This document shows, piece by piece, positions 24,152 to 32,331 of a stretch of 64,000 nucleotides of DNA. The translations under genes were made by a program, and so were the position numbers. Under the pieces are notes generated by a model. It had not been told where the DNA came from and made no database searches. It saw only the letters and a list, made by a program, of their open reading frames with translations. The number at the start of each line of letters is the position of its first letter. The first letter of the stretch is position 1. The DNA comes from Streptomyces humicola (GTDB lineage: Bacteria > Actinomycetota > Actinomycetes > Streptomycetales > Streptomycetaceae), in assembly GCF_024436035.1 (NCBI RefSeq), contig NZ_JANFNG010000019.1, positions 1 through 64,000 of the forward strand, in the 5' to 3' direction.

Positions 24152-24868
24152 TCAGTACGCGAGCCGGCTCCCGTCGGGCGAGCCGACCCCCGCCTCGACG
24201 AGCGTGTCGACGATCACGGAGATCCGTGGCAGCCGGGGCGCCCCGCCGTCGGGGCCCGGCCGCGGCGGCCGCGCCCAGCTGACCTGGCCGGCCGCGATCC
24301 GCGACGGCGGCAGCACCACGTATCCGCCGCGGCCGTGGTAGCGGAGTGAGGACGGCACCCAGTCGTGCCGGTCGAGGAGTTCACCCAACTCCTCGAAGGA
24401 GTAAGGCGCCACGAGGAGTACGCACCGCGTCGGCGTCGCGACGACGGGTCCGAGCCGCACCCCCGTCTCCTCCAGCGTCGCGAGGGCGCGCGCGCCGGCA
24501 ACGGCCGGGAGACTGACGGCGGAGACCGCACCGCCGGTGGCGAGGATCACGGGAGCGTCGGGGCGGTTGGTCCACCACCAGCCGATCATCGTGGGGTCGG
24601 TCGTCGCCGCGAGCAGACCCGGGTCGTACGGATGGCCGCCGGGCACGGCGCAGTCGGGGCGCGGGCAGGCGCAGGCCCGGTCGCCGCCCCTGTGCTGCTC
24701 GTCGCGATCGGTGGCTGCGCGGTCACTGCCCGCGCCCGGCAGTACCGGCCACTTCCACTGCGCGGCGTATGACAGTGCCGCGGCCCGTAGCGCCGAACGC
24801 TCGCGCTTGGCCTTGGACCACTGGCTGGACCACTTGAGCCTGCGTCGCCTTCCGAGGATCTCGCGCAT
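24152..24868 (-). CDS. Bifunctional DNA primase/polymerase N-terminal domain protein
   Basis: 238 residues. The Prim-Pol-type core is visible: SYAAQWKWPVLPG near the N-terminus, a Cys-rich CACPRPDCAVPGGHPYDPG segment, WWWTNRPDAPVILATG and YHGRGGYVVLPPSRIAAGQVSW. Standalone copies of this domain are common in Streptomyces and have no assigned role. The ATG at 24868 begins MREILGRRRRLKW, the usual family start; an upstream ATG at 24910 lacks family sequence. It is convergent with the DUF5926 gene. Confidence 0.75.
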   Translation of the reverse strand: MREILGRRRRLKWSSQWSKAKRERSALRAAALSYAAQWKWPVLPGAGSDRAATDRDEQHRGGDRACACPRPDCAVPGGHPYDPGLLAATTDPTMIGWWWTNRPDAPVILATGGAVSAVSLPAVAGARALATLEETGVRLGPVVATPTRCVLLVAPYSFEELGELLDRHDWVPSSLRYHGRGGYVVLPPSRIAAGQVSWARPPRPGPDGGAPRLPRISVIVDTLVEAGVGSPDGSRLAY

Positions 24869-25620
24869 CAGCGCTCGTTCCTTTCCGTGAACGCCCGAGG
24901 ACCTGCCCATTACCACCAATGCCGCTCCCCCGTGAAGCCAGCACACCGCGTACGAGGCAGCGCATCACGCCGCCGGCCGAGCGTGGAACGTGGCGAGGGG
25001 TGGCGCACCTATGGCGCTTGGCGCTGCGCTCGCCTTCCCTCGTGACTGCCTACTGTTCCGCGTTCTGTCCCGCTCGTTGTCAGTCGTCCCGCCGGGTTTT
25101 GCGTTCCCCGCCACGTTCGCACACGTTCGCATACGGGGTAGGTCGGCCGTCGTCGTGTAGGACGCGCGGGTCGGGTGCCGGGTTCCGGCCATGCCGCCGC
25201 TCGTACCGATCGGCCGCCCTGCGCCTGTCCCACCTCGTACGTACCCGCCGACACGCATCCCACGCGATCAACACAGATATGACGCGCTGTCGAAGAAGCT
25301 GAATGACTTCAGTCGACCGCGAATTGGCATGCACTGCAGCTATTTTCAGTCAATCTCTCACCCCTTCTGTCGTCCGCCCTCCACTCCGAAACACTGTCGC
25401 ACCTAACAGGGGCAATCCTGGACATGTCCTCACCCTTGCGTGTACAAGTGAGGTATTGATAGCGGCGCAGCATGACATGGGGGTTTGCGATGCTATTGAC
25501 ACAAAAGTGCAGTTCAGACGCCACCCTGAGCACCCCTGCCAAATCCCCGCAGAACAGAACAAATCCATGCAGATCCCTCGGCCGACCTGACCAGAGATTT
25601 CCCACAGGAAGCCCAAGGCC
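24869..25620. other. Long intergenic region without a supported gene
   Basis: About 750 bases between the divergently transcribed primase-like gene and the PP2C gene. Frames here are short and lack codon bias; composition is less GC-rich than the flanks. Promoters for both neighbours must lie here, but no operator or hairpin stands out. Confidence 0.5.
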
Positions 25621-27105
25621 ATGAGCGCGTCGCGCGTTCCGAAAGTGGCCGGAATCGACCCCACCCTTACGGGCGTCGCGCAAAATCACGCACGCGCGAC
25701 GGACGCCCCCAACGCTGCGGACCCCGGCGCGAACCTGCCCGACCAGCCCGAACAGCCGGGCCGGGCCTCCGCGTCGGCGGCGTCGGACGGTTTCGCCGAC
25801 ACCGTACGTCCCGTCGATCAACTCGCCGCCGTCCAGGACCGTCTGGCCACCTGGATCTCCGATCTCACCACACTCCACGAACTGACCGAACGGCTGGCCG
25901 CTACGGTCACGCTCGACGCCGCGTTCGAAGAGCTGCTGCGCGCAGGGGCGTCACTCGTGGGAGCCCGCCGCGGCCTCGCCGTACTGGAACCGTCCGACGG
26001 CCTCGGGCCGCAGACCTGCGTCGGCTACGGCCTGCTCCGCGCCGACCTCGGCACCATCGAGACCGTCCCCGGCGGCGCCGCCTCGTACGGCCGCCTGCTC
26101 GGCGGCCAGGCCCGCGACTGCGGCAGCGGGCCTGTCGAGGTGCTGCACAGCGACCTCGCCGCAGAACCTGGCATCGACTCGCGCCACCGTGAGGTCGCCA
26201 CCCAGCTCGGCTTCGGCGCCAGCTACGGCCTGCGGCTCGCCACCGAGGACCAGGGCAGGCTCGGCGCCGTCGTGTGGTTCTACGACGAGCCCGCGGTGCC
26301 GGCCGGCCGCCAGCGCCACCTCGCCGGTCTCTACGTGCGGTACGCGGCGCGGCACATCGCCCGCCAGCTGGAGCTGACCCGGGCGCGCGGCACGATCGCG
26401 ATGCTGCGCGAGGAGCTGCTGCCCAGCAGGCTGCCGCGGGTGCCCGGCGTGCGGATGGCCGTACGTCACCGCACCGGGCCGCGTGGTGGCGGCGACTGGT
26501 ACGACGCACTGCCGCTGCCCGAGGCCGCGCTCGGCCTCGCCGTCGGCGGCGTCACGGGATCCGGGCCCAGCGCGGTCGCCGCGATGGGGCGGCTGCGGGC
26601 CAGTCTGCGTGCGTATGCGGTGATGGAGGGCGAGGATCCGGTCGCCGTGCTCTCCGATCTCGAACTGCTGCTACGGCTCACCGAACCCGCCCGCTCGGCG
26701 ACCGCCCTGTTCGCCTACGTGGAACCGGCGGCGCGCAAGCTGCTGCTCGCCGGCGCCGGGCACTGCCCGCCCCTCATCGTCGGCGAACGGCGGGCGGAGT
26801 ACGTAGAGACCTCGCTCTCCGCGCCGCTGGGGATGCTGAGCTGCTGGGAGGCGCCGAGCGTGGAGCTCGAGGCGGAGCCAGGAGAAACCTTGCTGCTGTA
26901 CACCGACGGGCTGCTCCACCGCACCGGCGAGCCGGTCGACCGCTCCTTCGCGATGCTGCACGCCGCGGCGGCGTGCGCGCCGCGGCGCGTGCGTGAGGAT
27001 CCCGAGCTGCTGGTCGACCACGTGCTGCGCACGTGCCTGCCGGACGGGCGCGCGGAGGCCGACGACGCCGAGGACATCGTGCTGCTCGCGACGCACTTCG
27101 ACTGA
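25621..27105 (+). CDS. GAF-SpoIIE/PP2C protein phosphatase, atypical metal site
   Basis: 494 residues: a disordered N-terminus (1-60), a GAF sensor domain (about 85-255) and a SpoIIE-type PP2C domain (about 280-494) with GGDWYDALPL, HCPPLIV, LLLYTDGLL and a C-terminal DAEDIVLL. The segment that normally reads GDVxGHG is VGGVTGSG, so one metal-binding Asp is replaced by Gly. Activity may be altered. Such proteins dephosphorylate anti-anti-sigma factors; an RsbW-like kinase gene lies 1.7 kb downstream on the other strand. Confidence 0.85.
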   Translation: MSASRVPKVAGIDPTLTGVAQNHARATDAPNAADPGANLPDQPEQPGRASASAASDGFADTVRPVDQLAAVQDRLATWISDLTTLHELTERLAATVTLDAAFEELLRAGASLVGARRGLAVLEPSDGLGPQTCVGYGLLRADLGTIETVPGGAASYGRLLGGQARDCGSGPVEVLHSDLAAEPGIDSRHREVATQLGFGASYGLRLATEDQGRLGAVVWFYDEPAVPAGRQRHLAGLYVRYAARHIARQLELTRARGTIAMLREELLPSRLPRVPGVRMAVRHRTGPRGGGDWYDALPLPEAALGLAVGGVTGSGPSAVAAMGRLRASLRAYAVMEGEDPVAVLSDLELLLRLTEPARSATALFAYVEPAARKLLLAGAGHCPPLIVGERRAEYVETSLSAPLGMLSCWEAPSVELEAEPGETLLLYTDGLLHRTGEPVDRSFAMLHAAAACAPRRVREDPELLVDHVLRTCLPDGRAEADDAEDIVLLATHFD

Positions 27106-27248
27106 TCGAGCCGAGAGGGCGGGGCGCCCGGGAGCTGGTTGACAGAGGCCAGTCAGGAGTTGTCCACAGGGGCCGGGGCAGTCCGCGGTGCGCGCATACG
27201 ATGGCGGGAGCGGTCGAACAACAGGCCCCAAGTGCGAGGAGGCATGAC

Positions 27249-28709
27249 GTGGCCGAGGAGCGCGCCCCGGAAGTGCAGAACACCGAAGGTGACGAGCCCA
27301 TGAAGCAGCGGAAGAACGGCCTCTACCCGGCCGTCTCCGACGAGCTTGCCGAGTCGATGAAGTCAGGCTGGGCCGACACCGAGCTGCACGACCTGCAGCC
27401 GATACCCCAGGCCCGCCATGCGGCCGCCCGCCGCGCCGCACTGTCGGCGCGCTTCCCCGGCGAGCGCCTCGTGATACCGGCCGGAAATTTGAAGACCCGG
27501 TCGAACGACACCGACTACCCCTTCCGCGCCTCGGTGGAGTACGTCCACCTCACCGGCGACCAGACGCAGGACGCCGTCCTTGTGCTCGAACCGACGGCCG
27601 ACGGACACGAGGCCATGGCGTATCTGCTGCCTCGCTCGAACCGGGAGAACGGCGAGTTCTGGCTCGACGGCCAGGGCGAGCTGTGGGTCGGCCGCCGGCA
27701 CAGCCTCGCCGAAGGCGAGCGGCTGCTGGGCATACCCACACGGGACGTGCGCAAGGCTGCCGACGACCTCAAGGCCGCACGGGGCCCGGTCCGCGTCGTC
27801 CGCGGCCACGACGCCGGGATCGAGGCGGCGCTCACCGACAAGGTGACCGCCGAGCGCGATGAGGAACTGAAGGTCTTCCTCAGCGAACTGCGCCTGGTCA
27901 AGGACGACTGGGAGATCGGCGAGCTGCAGAACGCGGTCGACTCCACCGTCCGCGGCTTCGAGGACGTCGTGAAGGTCCTCGACAAGGCCGAGGCCACCTC
28001 CGAGCGGTACATCGAGGGCACGTTCTTCCTGCGCGCCCGCGTCGAGGGCAACGACATCGGCTACGGCAGCATCTGTGCCGCAGGACCGCACGCCACCACC
28101 CTGCACTGGGTGCGCAACGACGGCCCGGTCCGCTCCGGAGACCTGCTGCTGCTCGACGCCGGAGTGGAGACCACCTCGCTCTACACTGCGGACGTCACCC
28201 GCACCCTGCCGATCAGCGGCACCTACACCGAGCTGCAGCGGAAGATCTACGACGCGGTGTACGAGGCGCAGGAAGCCGGCATCGCCGCGGTCAAGCCCGG
28301 TGCGAAGTACCGCGATTTCCACGACGCGGCGCAGCGCGTGCTCGCCGAGAAGCTCGTCGAGTGGGGTCTGCTCGAAGGCCCGGTCGAGCGCGTGCTCGAA
28401 CTCGGCCTGCAGCGGCGCTACACCCTGCACGGCACGGGCCACATGCTGGGCCTCGACGTCCACGACTGCGCCCAGGCACGCACCGAGACCTATGTCGACG
28501 GCACGCTCGAGCCCGGCATGGTCCTCACCGTCGAACCCGGCCTGTACTTCCAGCCCGACGACCTGACGGTCCCGGAGGGGTACCGGGGCATCGGCGTACG
28601 AATAGAGGACGACATCCTCGTGACGGAGGACGGCAATCGGAATCTGTCCGCGGCGCTGCCTCGGCGCGCCGAGGACGTCGAGGCGTGGATGGCGTCGCTG
28701 CGCGCCTGA
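27249..28709 (+). CDS. pepP: Xaa-Pro aminopeptidase (M24B)
   Basis: 486 residues from a GTG with GAGGAGG six bases upstream. An AMP_N domain (about 55-190, including NDTDYPFRASVEYVHLTG) precedes the pita-bread catalytic domain. All five metal ligands are present: Asp in LLLLDAGVE, Asp in YTADVTRTLP, His in HGTGHMLGLDVHD, Glu in LTVEPGLY and Glu in VRIEDDILV. It removes N-terminal residues preceding proline in the cytoplasm. A lone consensus DnaA box TTGTCCACA lies upstream at 27160-27168. Confidence 0.92.
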   Translation: MAEERAPEVQNTEGDEPMKQRKNGLYPAVSDELAESMKSGWADTELHDLQPIPQARHAAARRAALSARFPGERLVIPAGNLKTRSNDTDYPFRASVEYVHLTGDQTQDAVLVLEPTADGHEAMAYLLPRSNRENGEFWLDGQGELWVGRRHSLAEGERLLGIPTRDVRKAADDLKAARGPVRVVRGHDAGIEAALTDKVTAERDEELKVFLSELRLVKDDWEIGELQNAVDSTVRGFEDVVKVLDKAEATSERYIEGTFFLRARVEGNDIGYGSICAAGPHATTLHWVRNDGPVRSGDLLLLDAGVETTSLYTADVTRTLPISGTYTELQRKIYDAVYEAQEAGIAAVKPGAKYRDFHDAAQRVLAEKLVEWGLLEGPVERVLELGLQRRYTLHGTGHMLGLDVHDCAQARTETYVDGTLEPGMVLTVEPGLYFQPDDLTVPEGYRGIGVRIEDDILVTEDGNRNLSAALPRRAEDVEAWMASLRA

Positions 28710-28734
28710 GCGCACCTGAACCCGGTCGGGCGGT

Positions 28735-28765
28735 CCGGGGTGCGCGGCTTGCTCGTGCGCCCCGG
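28735..28765. terminator. Bidirectional hairpin between convergent genes
   Basis: CCGGGG-T-GCGC pairs with GCGCCCCGG around an 11-base loop, with one bulged base. It separates the M24 peptidase gene from the convergent RsbW-like gene. Confidence 0.5.
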
Positions 28766-28782
28766 CTTGCGCCGACTGCTCC

Positions 28783-29247
28783 TCAGGACGCCTTGAGCAG
28801 GGAGTCGTCCCGCCACTTGAGGACCTTGTCGAAGCTGACGACGACGCCCCGGCCCGGCCTGTTGCGGAAGTCGACGTGGTCGACGAGGGACTCGATCAGG
28901 AACAGGCCGCGGCCTCCCTCCTGATGGTGCGCCGCCCTCCTGACGAGGGGACGCAGTGCACGGCGGGCGCGGGACCGCGAGAAGCCTGGCCCGGAGTCGG
29001 TGACCTCGATGCGGCAGCGGTCGCCCTCGATATGGGCGGTGACGTGGTATTCACCGGCGCCGGCCCCCCACTCGGCGGCACCGCCGTGCTCAACGGCGTT
29101 GGCGCACGCCTCGGAGAGGGCAATCGACAGGTCATAGGAAATATCCGGATCGACCCCTGCTGTCTCCATCGTCCCCAACAGGAGCCTTCTCGCGAGCGGA
29201 ACGCTCGCAGCCTCGCGCCGGAGATGGAGTGACCACCAGATGCTCAT
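28783..29247 (-). CDS. RsbW-family anti-sigma factor / serine kinase
   Basis: 154 residues, a single HATPase domain: N box IALSEACANAVEHGG, G1 IEVTDSGPGF and G2 GGRGLFLIESLVDHVDF. This is the standard size for RsbW-like switch kinases. It opposes the M24 gene and lies near a PP2C phosphatase, a typical kinase-phosphatase pairing for partner switching. The ATG at 29247 is the only good start. Confidence 0.88.
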   Translation of the reverse strand: MSIWWSLHLRREAASVPLARRLLLGTMETAGVDPDISYDLSIALSEACANAVEHGGAAEWGAGAGEYHVTAHIEGDRCRIEVTDSGPGFSRSRARRALRPLVRRAAHHQEGGRGLFLIESLVDHVDFRNRPGRGVVVSFDKVLKWRDDSLLKAS

Positions 29248-29439
29248 GCTCCAGCCTCCTGGCTGCGGCTCGACATACGGTTACGTATTGCCGCGAAGGA
29301 CACCCGGTAAGCGTGGCGTTGACGTGAATCCGCTCATTCGGCGGATGTACGCGGCCGGTGCGGCGGGGTAAAAGGGCACCCGGTCACGTACTACCGCAGG
29401 CCGCGCGCCCTGCCATCGGAGGCTGTCGGGCGCAATGGG

Positions 29440-30297
29440 ATGATGGCGACCGTCATGACTGTCCCCGTGCGCGCCGGTGCCGGCCTGAGGCTGCTGAGAG
29501 CTGTGATGTTCTCGGCGGTCTGCGTGACGCTGTCCGCGGCGGGGCACTCGTTGGCGTCCGGTGGGGCGATACCGCTGTGGGCGCTGATCGCCGGGTGGGG
29601 TGGGGTGATGTGCTTCGCCGCGCCGCTCGCCGGGCGGGAACGTTCACTGCCAGGGATCGCGGCCGCACTGCTCACGGGTGAGCTGGGCCTGCACCTGCTG
29701 TTCAGTGCAGGGCAATGGTGCGGCTCCCCGTCCCCTTCGTCCGGATCCGTGAACTCCGGCGCCGTCGTGGCGCTTGCGCAGCGGCTGCTGTGCAACGACC
29801 ACCTGCTGGGGCTGACTCCGCAGACTGCGGCGCGCATCGTCCGGCAGGCGGGCATCGCCCCGACCTCCGCAGCAGCGTACGTAACGCCGGCCGCGTCCCC
29901 TATGCCGGGAATGGCCTCTGACGGCGGGGCGCCGGGTGCACACACCATGGCGATGTCGCTCGCCGCGATGTGCTCTCCGTCCATGCTCGCAGGGCACTTG
30001 GCGGCTGCCGTCGTTCTCGGCTGGGTACTGTGGCGCGGCGAGTCCGCGCTGTGGCACATGGTCAGGCTCTCCGCCCGGACCGCGGCGCAGACCGCGGACC
30101 GGTTCGTCGCGCTGCTCCCACTGACCGCCGTACTCGCCGCGATACGCGCGCTCGCCCTGCTCACCGGGGTGCTCGAAGAGCGTCTCGCCGCGGTGCGCAC
30201 GCGCCGGGCGGACGACGGAACCGGCCGACCGGAATCCGTGAAGCTGCAGCACTCCGTGGTCCGGCGGGGCCCTCCCGCGGTGACACTCGCGGCTTGA
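29440..30297 (+). CDS. Met/His-rich integral membrane protein of the copper operon
   Basis: 285 residues with about five membrane segments (for example MFSAVCVTLSAAGHSLA, IPLWALIAGWGGVMCFAAPL, LAGHLAAAVVLGWVLWRG and ALLPLTAVLAAIRALALL). Between segments three and four is a Met/His/Cys-dense stretch PMPGMASDGG...HTMAMSLAAMC, plausible for Cu(I) handling. It precedes ycnI, sco and PCuAC genes on the same strand, so a copper role is inferred from context and composition. The start could also be the ATG at 29455. Confidence 0.6.
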   Translation: MMATVMTVPVRAGAGLRLLRAVMFSAVCVTLSAAGHSLASGGAIPLWALIAGWGGVMCFAAPLAGRERSLPGIAAALLTGELGLHLLFSAGQWCGSPSPSSGSVNSGAVVALAQRLLCNDHLLGLTPQTAARIVRQAGIAPTSAAAYVTPAASPMPGMASDGGAPGAHTMAMSLAAMCSPSMLAGHLAAAVVLGWVLWRGESALWHMVRLSARTAAQTADRFVALLPLTAVLAAIRALALLTGVLEERLAAVRTRRADDGTGRPESVKLQHSVVRRGPPAVTLAA

Positions 30298-30403
30298 CGC
30301 GTTCTCTCGACGCCGCGGGGCGTATCGGGGGGCGTACGGCCGCACGCGTGCCACCGATAACCGAGATAACCCTCTTCACCACGAACCGTGGAGTCACCGC
30401 ATC

Positions 30404-31114
30404 ATGCGCATCTCACCCAGCCGCACCCTGCGCCGGATCCCGGCGATCACCGCGGCCGCAGCCGCCACCGTCCTCCTCGTCGCCGGGCCCGCCTTCGCCC
30501 ACGTCGTCGTCGAGCCGTCCACCGCGCCCAAGGGCGGCGAGGCCACCATCGACTTCAAGGTGCCCAACGAGCAGGACAACGCCAACACCGTCAAGGTCGA
30601 GGTCTACTTCCCGACCGACCACCCCATCGCCCAGGTCTCCACCGAGCCCGTGCCCGGCTGGACCGCATCGGTGACCACCTACAAGCTGGCCAAGCCGATC
30701 ACCACCGACGACGGCCAGGTCACCAACGCGGTATCGAAGATCACCTGGACCGGCGGCAAGATCGCACCCGGCGAGTTCCAGCAGTTCCCGGTCTCCGTCG
30801 GCCCGCTGCCGACCGACACCGACAAGGTCGTCTTCAAGGCGCTGCAGACCTACGACAACAACCAGATCGTCCGCTGGATCGACACCCCGGCAGCACCCGG
30901 CGCACCCGACCCCGAGCACCCCGCCCCGACACTGACGCTCACCCCCGCGGACGCGACAAGCAGCACGGCGAGCGGTACGGCGCAGACCACGGCGGCCAAG
31001 GCCTCCGACGGCGACACCACCGCCCGCGTCCTCGCCGTCGTCGGCATCGTCCTGGGCGCCGCAGGCGTGGCCTACGGCGTGTTCGCCGGACGCCGCCGCT
31101 CGGGCAACGCCTGA
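30404..31114 (+). CDS. YcnI-like copper-binding protein (DUF1775)
   Basis: 236 residues. A signal peptide ends AGPAFA, leaving mature N-terminal His33 (HVVVEPS), the Cu-binding brace residue of YcnI proteins; the conserved Trp lies in SKITWTGGK. The DUF1775 domain covers about 33-175. A Thr/Ala-rich linker and a C-terminal helix VLAVVGIVLGAAGVAYGVFAG plus basic tail anchor it in the membrane. It is expected to bind Cu(II) outside the cell and serves with the Sco and PCuAC proteins downstream. Confidence 0.92.
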   Translation: MRISPSRTLRRIPAITAAAAATVLLVAGPAFAHVVVEPSTAPKGGEATIDFKVPNEQDNANTVKVEVYFPTDHPIAQVSTEPVPGWTASVTTYKLAKPITTDDGQVTNAVSKITWTGGKIAPGEFQQFPVSVGPLPTDTDKVVFKALQTYDNNQIVRWIDTPAAPGAPDPEHPAPTLTLTPADATSSTASGTAQTTAAKASDGDTTARVLAVVGIVLGAAGVAYGVFAGRRRSGNA

Positions 31115-31144
31115 TCCGACCTGCCAGGACATCGGGAATCATCC

Positions 31145-31840
31145 ATGCGTACACACACTCGTACACCCTCCGCACCCCGTCGGGCACGACGCCTCGTCGC
31201 CGGCGCCGCGCTCGTCGCCGCGGCCGCCCTCACGCTCACCGCGTGCGGCTCGTCCTCCGGTGACAGCGGCAGCAGCGACCAGCCCGTCGCGTCGGTCTCG
31301 GGTGGCTCGTCCTCCGGCGCCGTGCCGCTCGACCCGCCGTTCGCCAAGCCGGCGGCGCAGCTCACCGACAACCACGGCAAGCCGTTCGACCTCGCCAAGG
31401 AGACCGCGGGCAGGCCGACGCTCATCTACTTCGGCTACACCCACTGCCCCGACGTCTGCCCGACCACGATGGCCGACATCGGCAATGCGGCCCGCACCCT
31501 GCCCGCCACCGAACAGCGGCAACTGCAGGTCATCTTCATCACCACCGACCCGCAGCGCGACACCCCGCAGCGCCTGACCCAGTGGCTCGGCGCCATGGAC
31601 CCGTCCTTCATCGGCCTGACCGGCGACTTCGCCACCATCCAGGCGGCGGCCCGCAGCGTCGGTGTGGACGTCGAGAAGCCGGTGAAGGAGAAGGACGGCA
31701 GCATCAGCGTCACCCACGGCTCGGAGGTGCTCGCCTTCTCCCCCAAGGACAACAAGGCGCACTTCCTCTACACCGCGGGCGTGTCGGTGAGCCAGTACAC
31801 GACGGGGATCCGCAAGCTCGTCAAGGGGGAGACGCCGTGA
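31145..31840 (+). CDS. sco: Sco1/SenC copper chaperone lipoprotein
   Basis: 231 residues. Lipobox LTAC with Cys34 as lipid attachment site. The thioredoxin-like domain has the Cu(I)-binding CPDVC (Cys101, Cys105) and the third ligand His191 (VTHGSEV). Sco proteins deliver copper to the CuA site of cytochrome c oxidase and, in Streptomyces, support copper-dependent development. Its stop overlaps the GTG of the PCuAC gene, confirming operon structure. Confidence 0.94.
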   Translation: MRTHTRTPSAPRRARRLVAGAALVAAAALTLTACGSSSGDSGSSDQPVASVSGGSSSGAVPLDPPFAKPAAQLTDNHGKPFDLAKETAGRPTLIYFGYTHCPDVCPTTMADIGNAARTLPATEQRQLQVIFITTDPQRDTPQRLTQWLGAMDPSFIGLTGDFATIQAAARSVGVDVEKPVKEKDGSISVTHGSEVLAFSPKDNKAHFLYTAGVSVSQYTTGIRKLVKGETP

Positions 31841-32325
31841 CCGCCGCGCGACGCCTCATACCGACCGGCCCCGTACTGCTCGTGGGCGGACTGCTGGTGG
31901 GCGCGGCTGCGCTCACCGGCTGCTCGCACGCCTCGCAAGCTCCGGCAGGCAAGCCCGAGCTGCGGGTGAGCGGCGCCTACGTGCCGCAGCCGCCGATGTC
32001 CGACATGGCGGCCGGCTATTTCACCGTCACCAACACCGGTGGGGCATCCGACGAACTGACCGGCGTCACCAGCGACCTCGCCTCGGACGTGTCCATGAAC
32101 ACGACCACACCGGCGGGCCAGATGCAGGACGCCGCGTCGCTGCCCATACCGGCCGACGGCAAGCTCGTCCTGAGCACCGGCGGCAACCATCTGATGCTGA
32201 TGGGGCTGCGCAAGAAGCCAACGGTGGGAGAGAAGGTCTCATTCGTGCTGCACTTCGCGAAGTCGTCCCCGATCGCCGTCCAGGTGCCGGTCGAACCCGC
32301 GACGTACCAACCGCCCAAGGACTGA
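31837..32325 (+). CDS. PCuAC-family copper chaperone lipoprotein
   Basis: 162 residues. Lipobox ALTGC with Cys29. The copper site normally reads (M/L)H...M...HxM; here the second part is intact (GGNHLMLMGL), but the first His is Asn (VSMNTTTPAGQM). The GTG start overlaps the sco stop (GTGA). PCuAC proteins relay Cu(I) to Sco or directly to CuA. The missing His may weaken or change copper coordination. Confidence 0.9.
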   Translation: MTAARRLIPTGPVLLVGGLLVGAAALTGCSHASQAPAGKPELRVSGAYVPQPPMSDMAAGYFTVTNTGGASDELTGVTSDLASDVSMNTTTPAGQMQDAASLPIPADGKLVLSTGGNHLMLMGLRKKPTVGEKVSFVLHFAKSSPIAVQVPVEPATYQPPKD

Positions 32326-32331
32326 TTCGCC

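Noticed and set aside
27160-27168. Functional single DnaA box upstream of pepP
   Set aside because: An isolated 9-mer match is expected by chance in 64 kb; not enough to call a feature.
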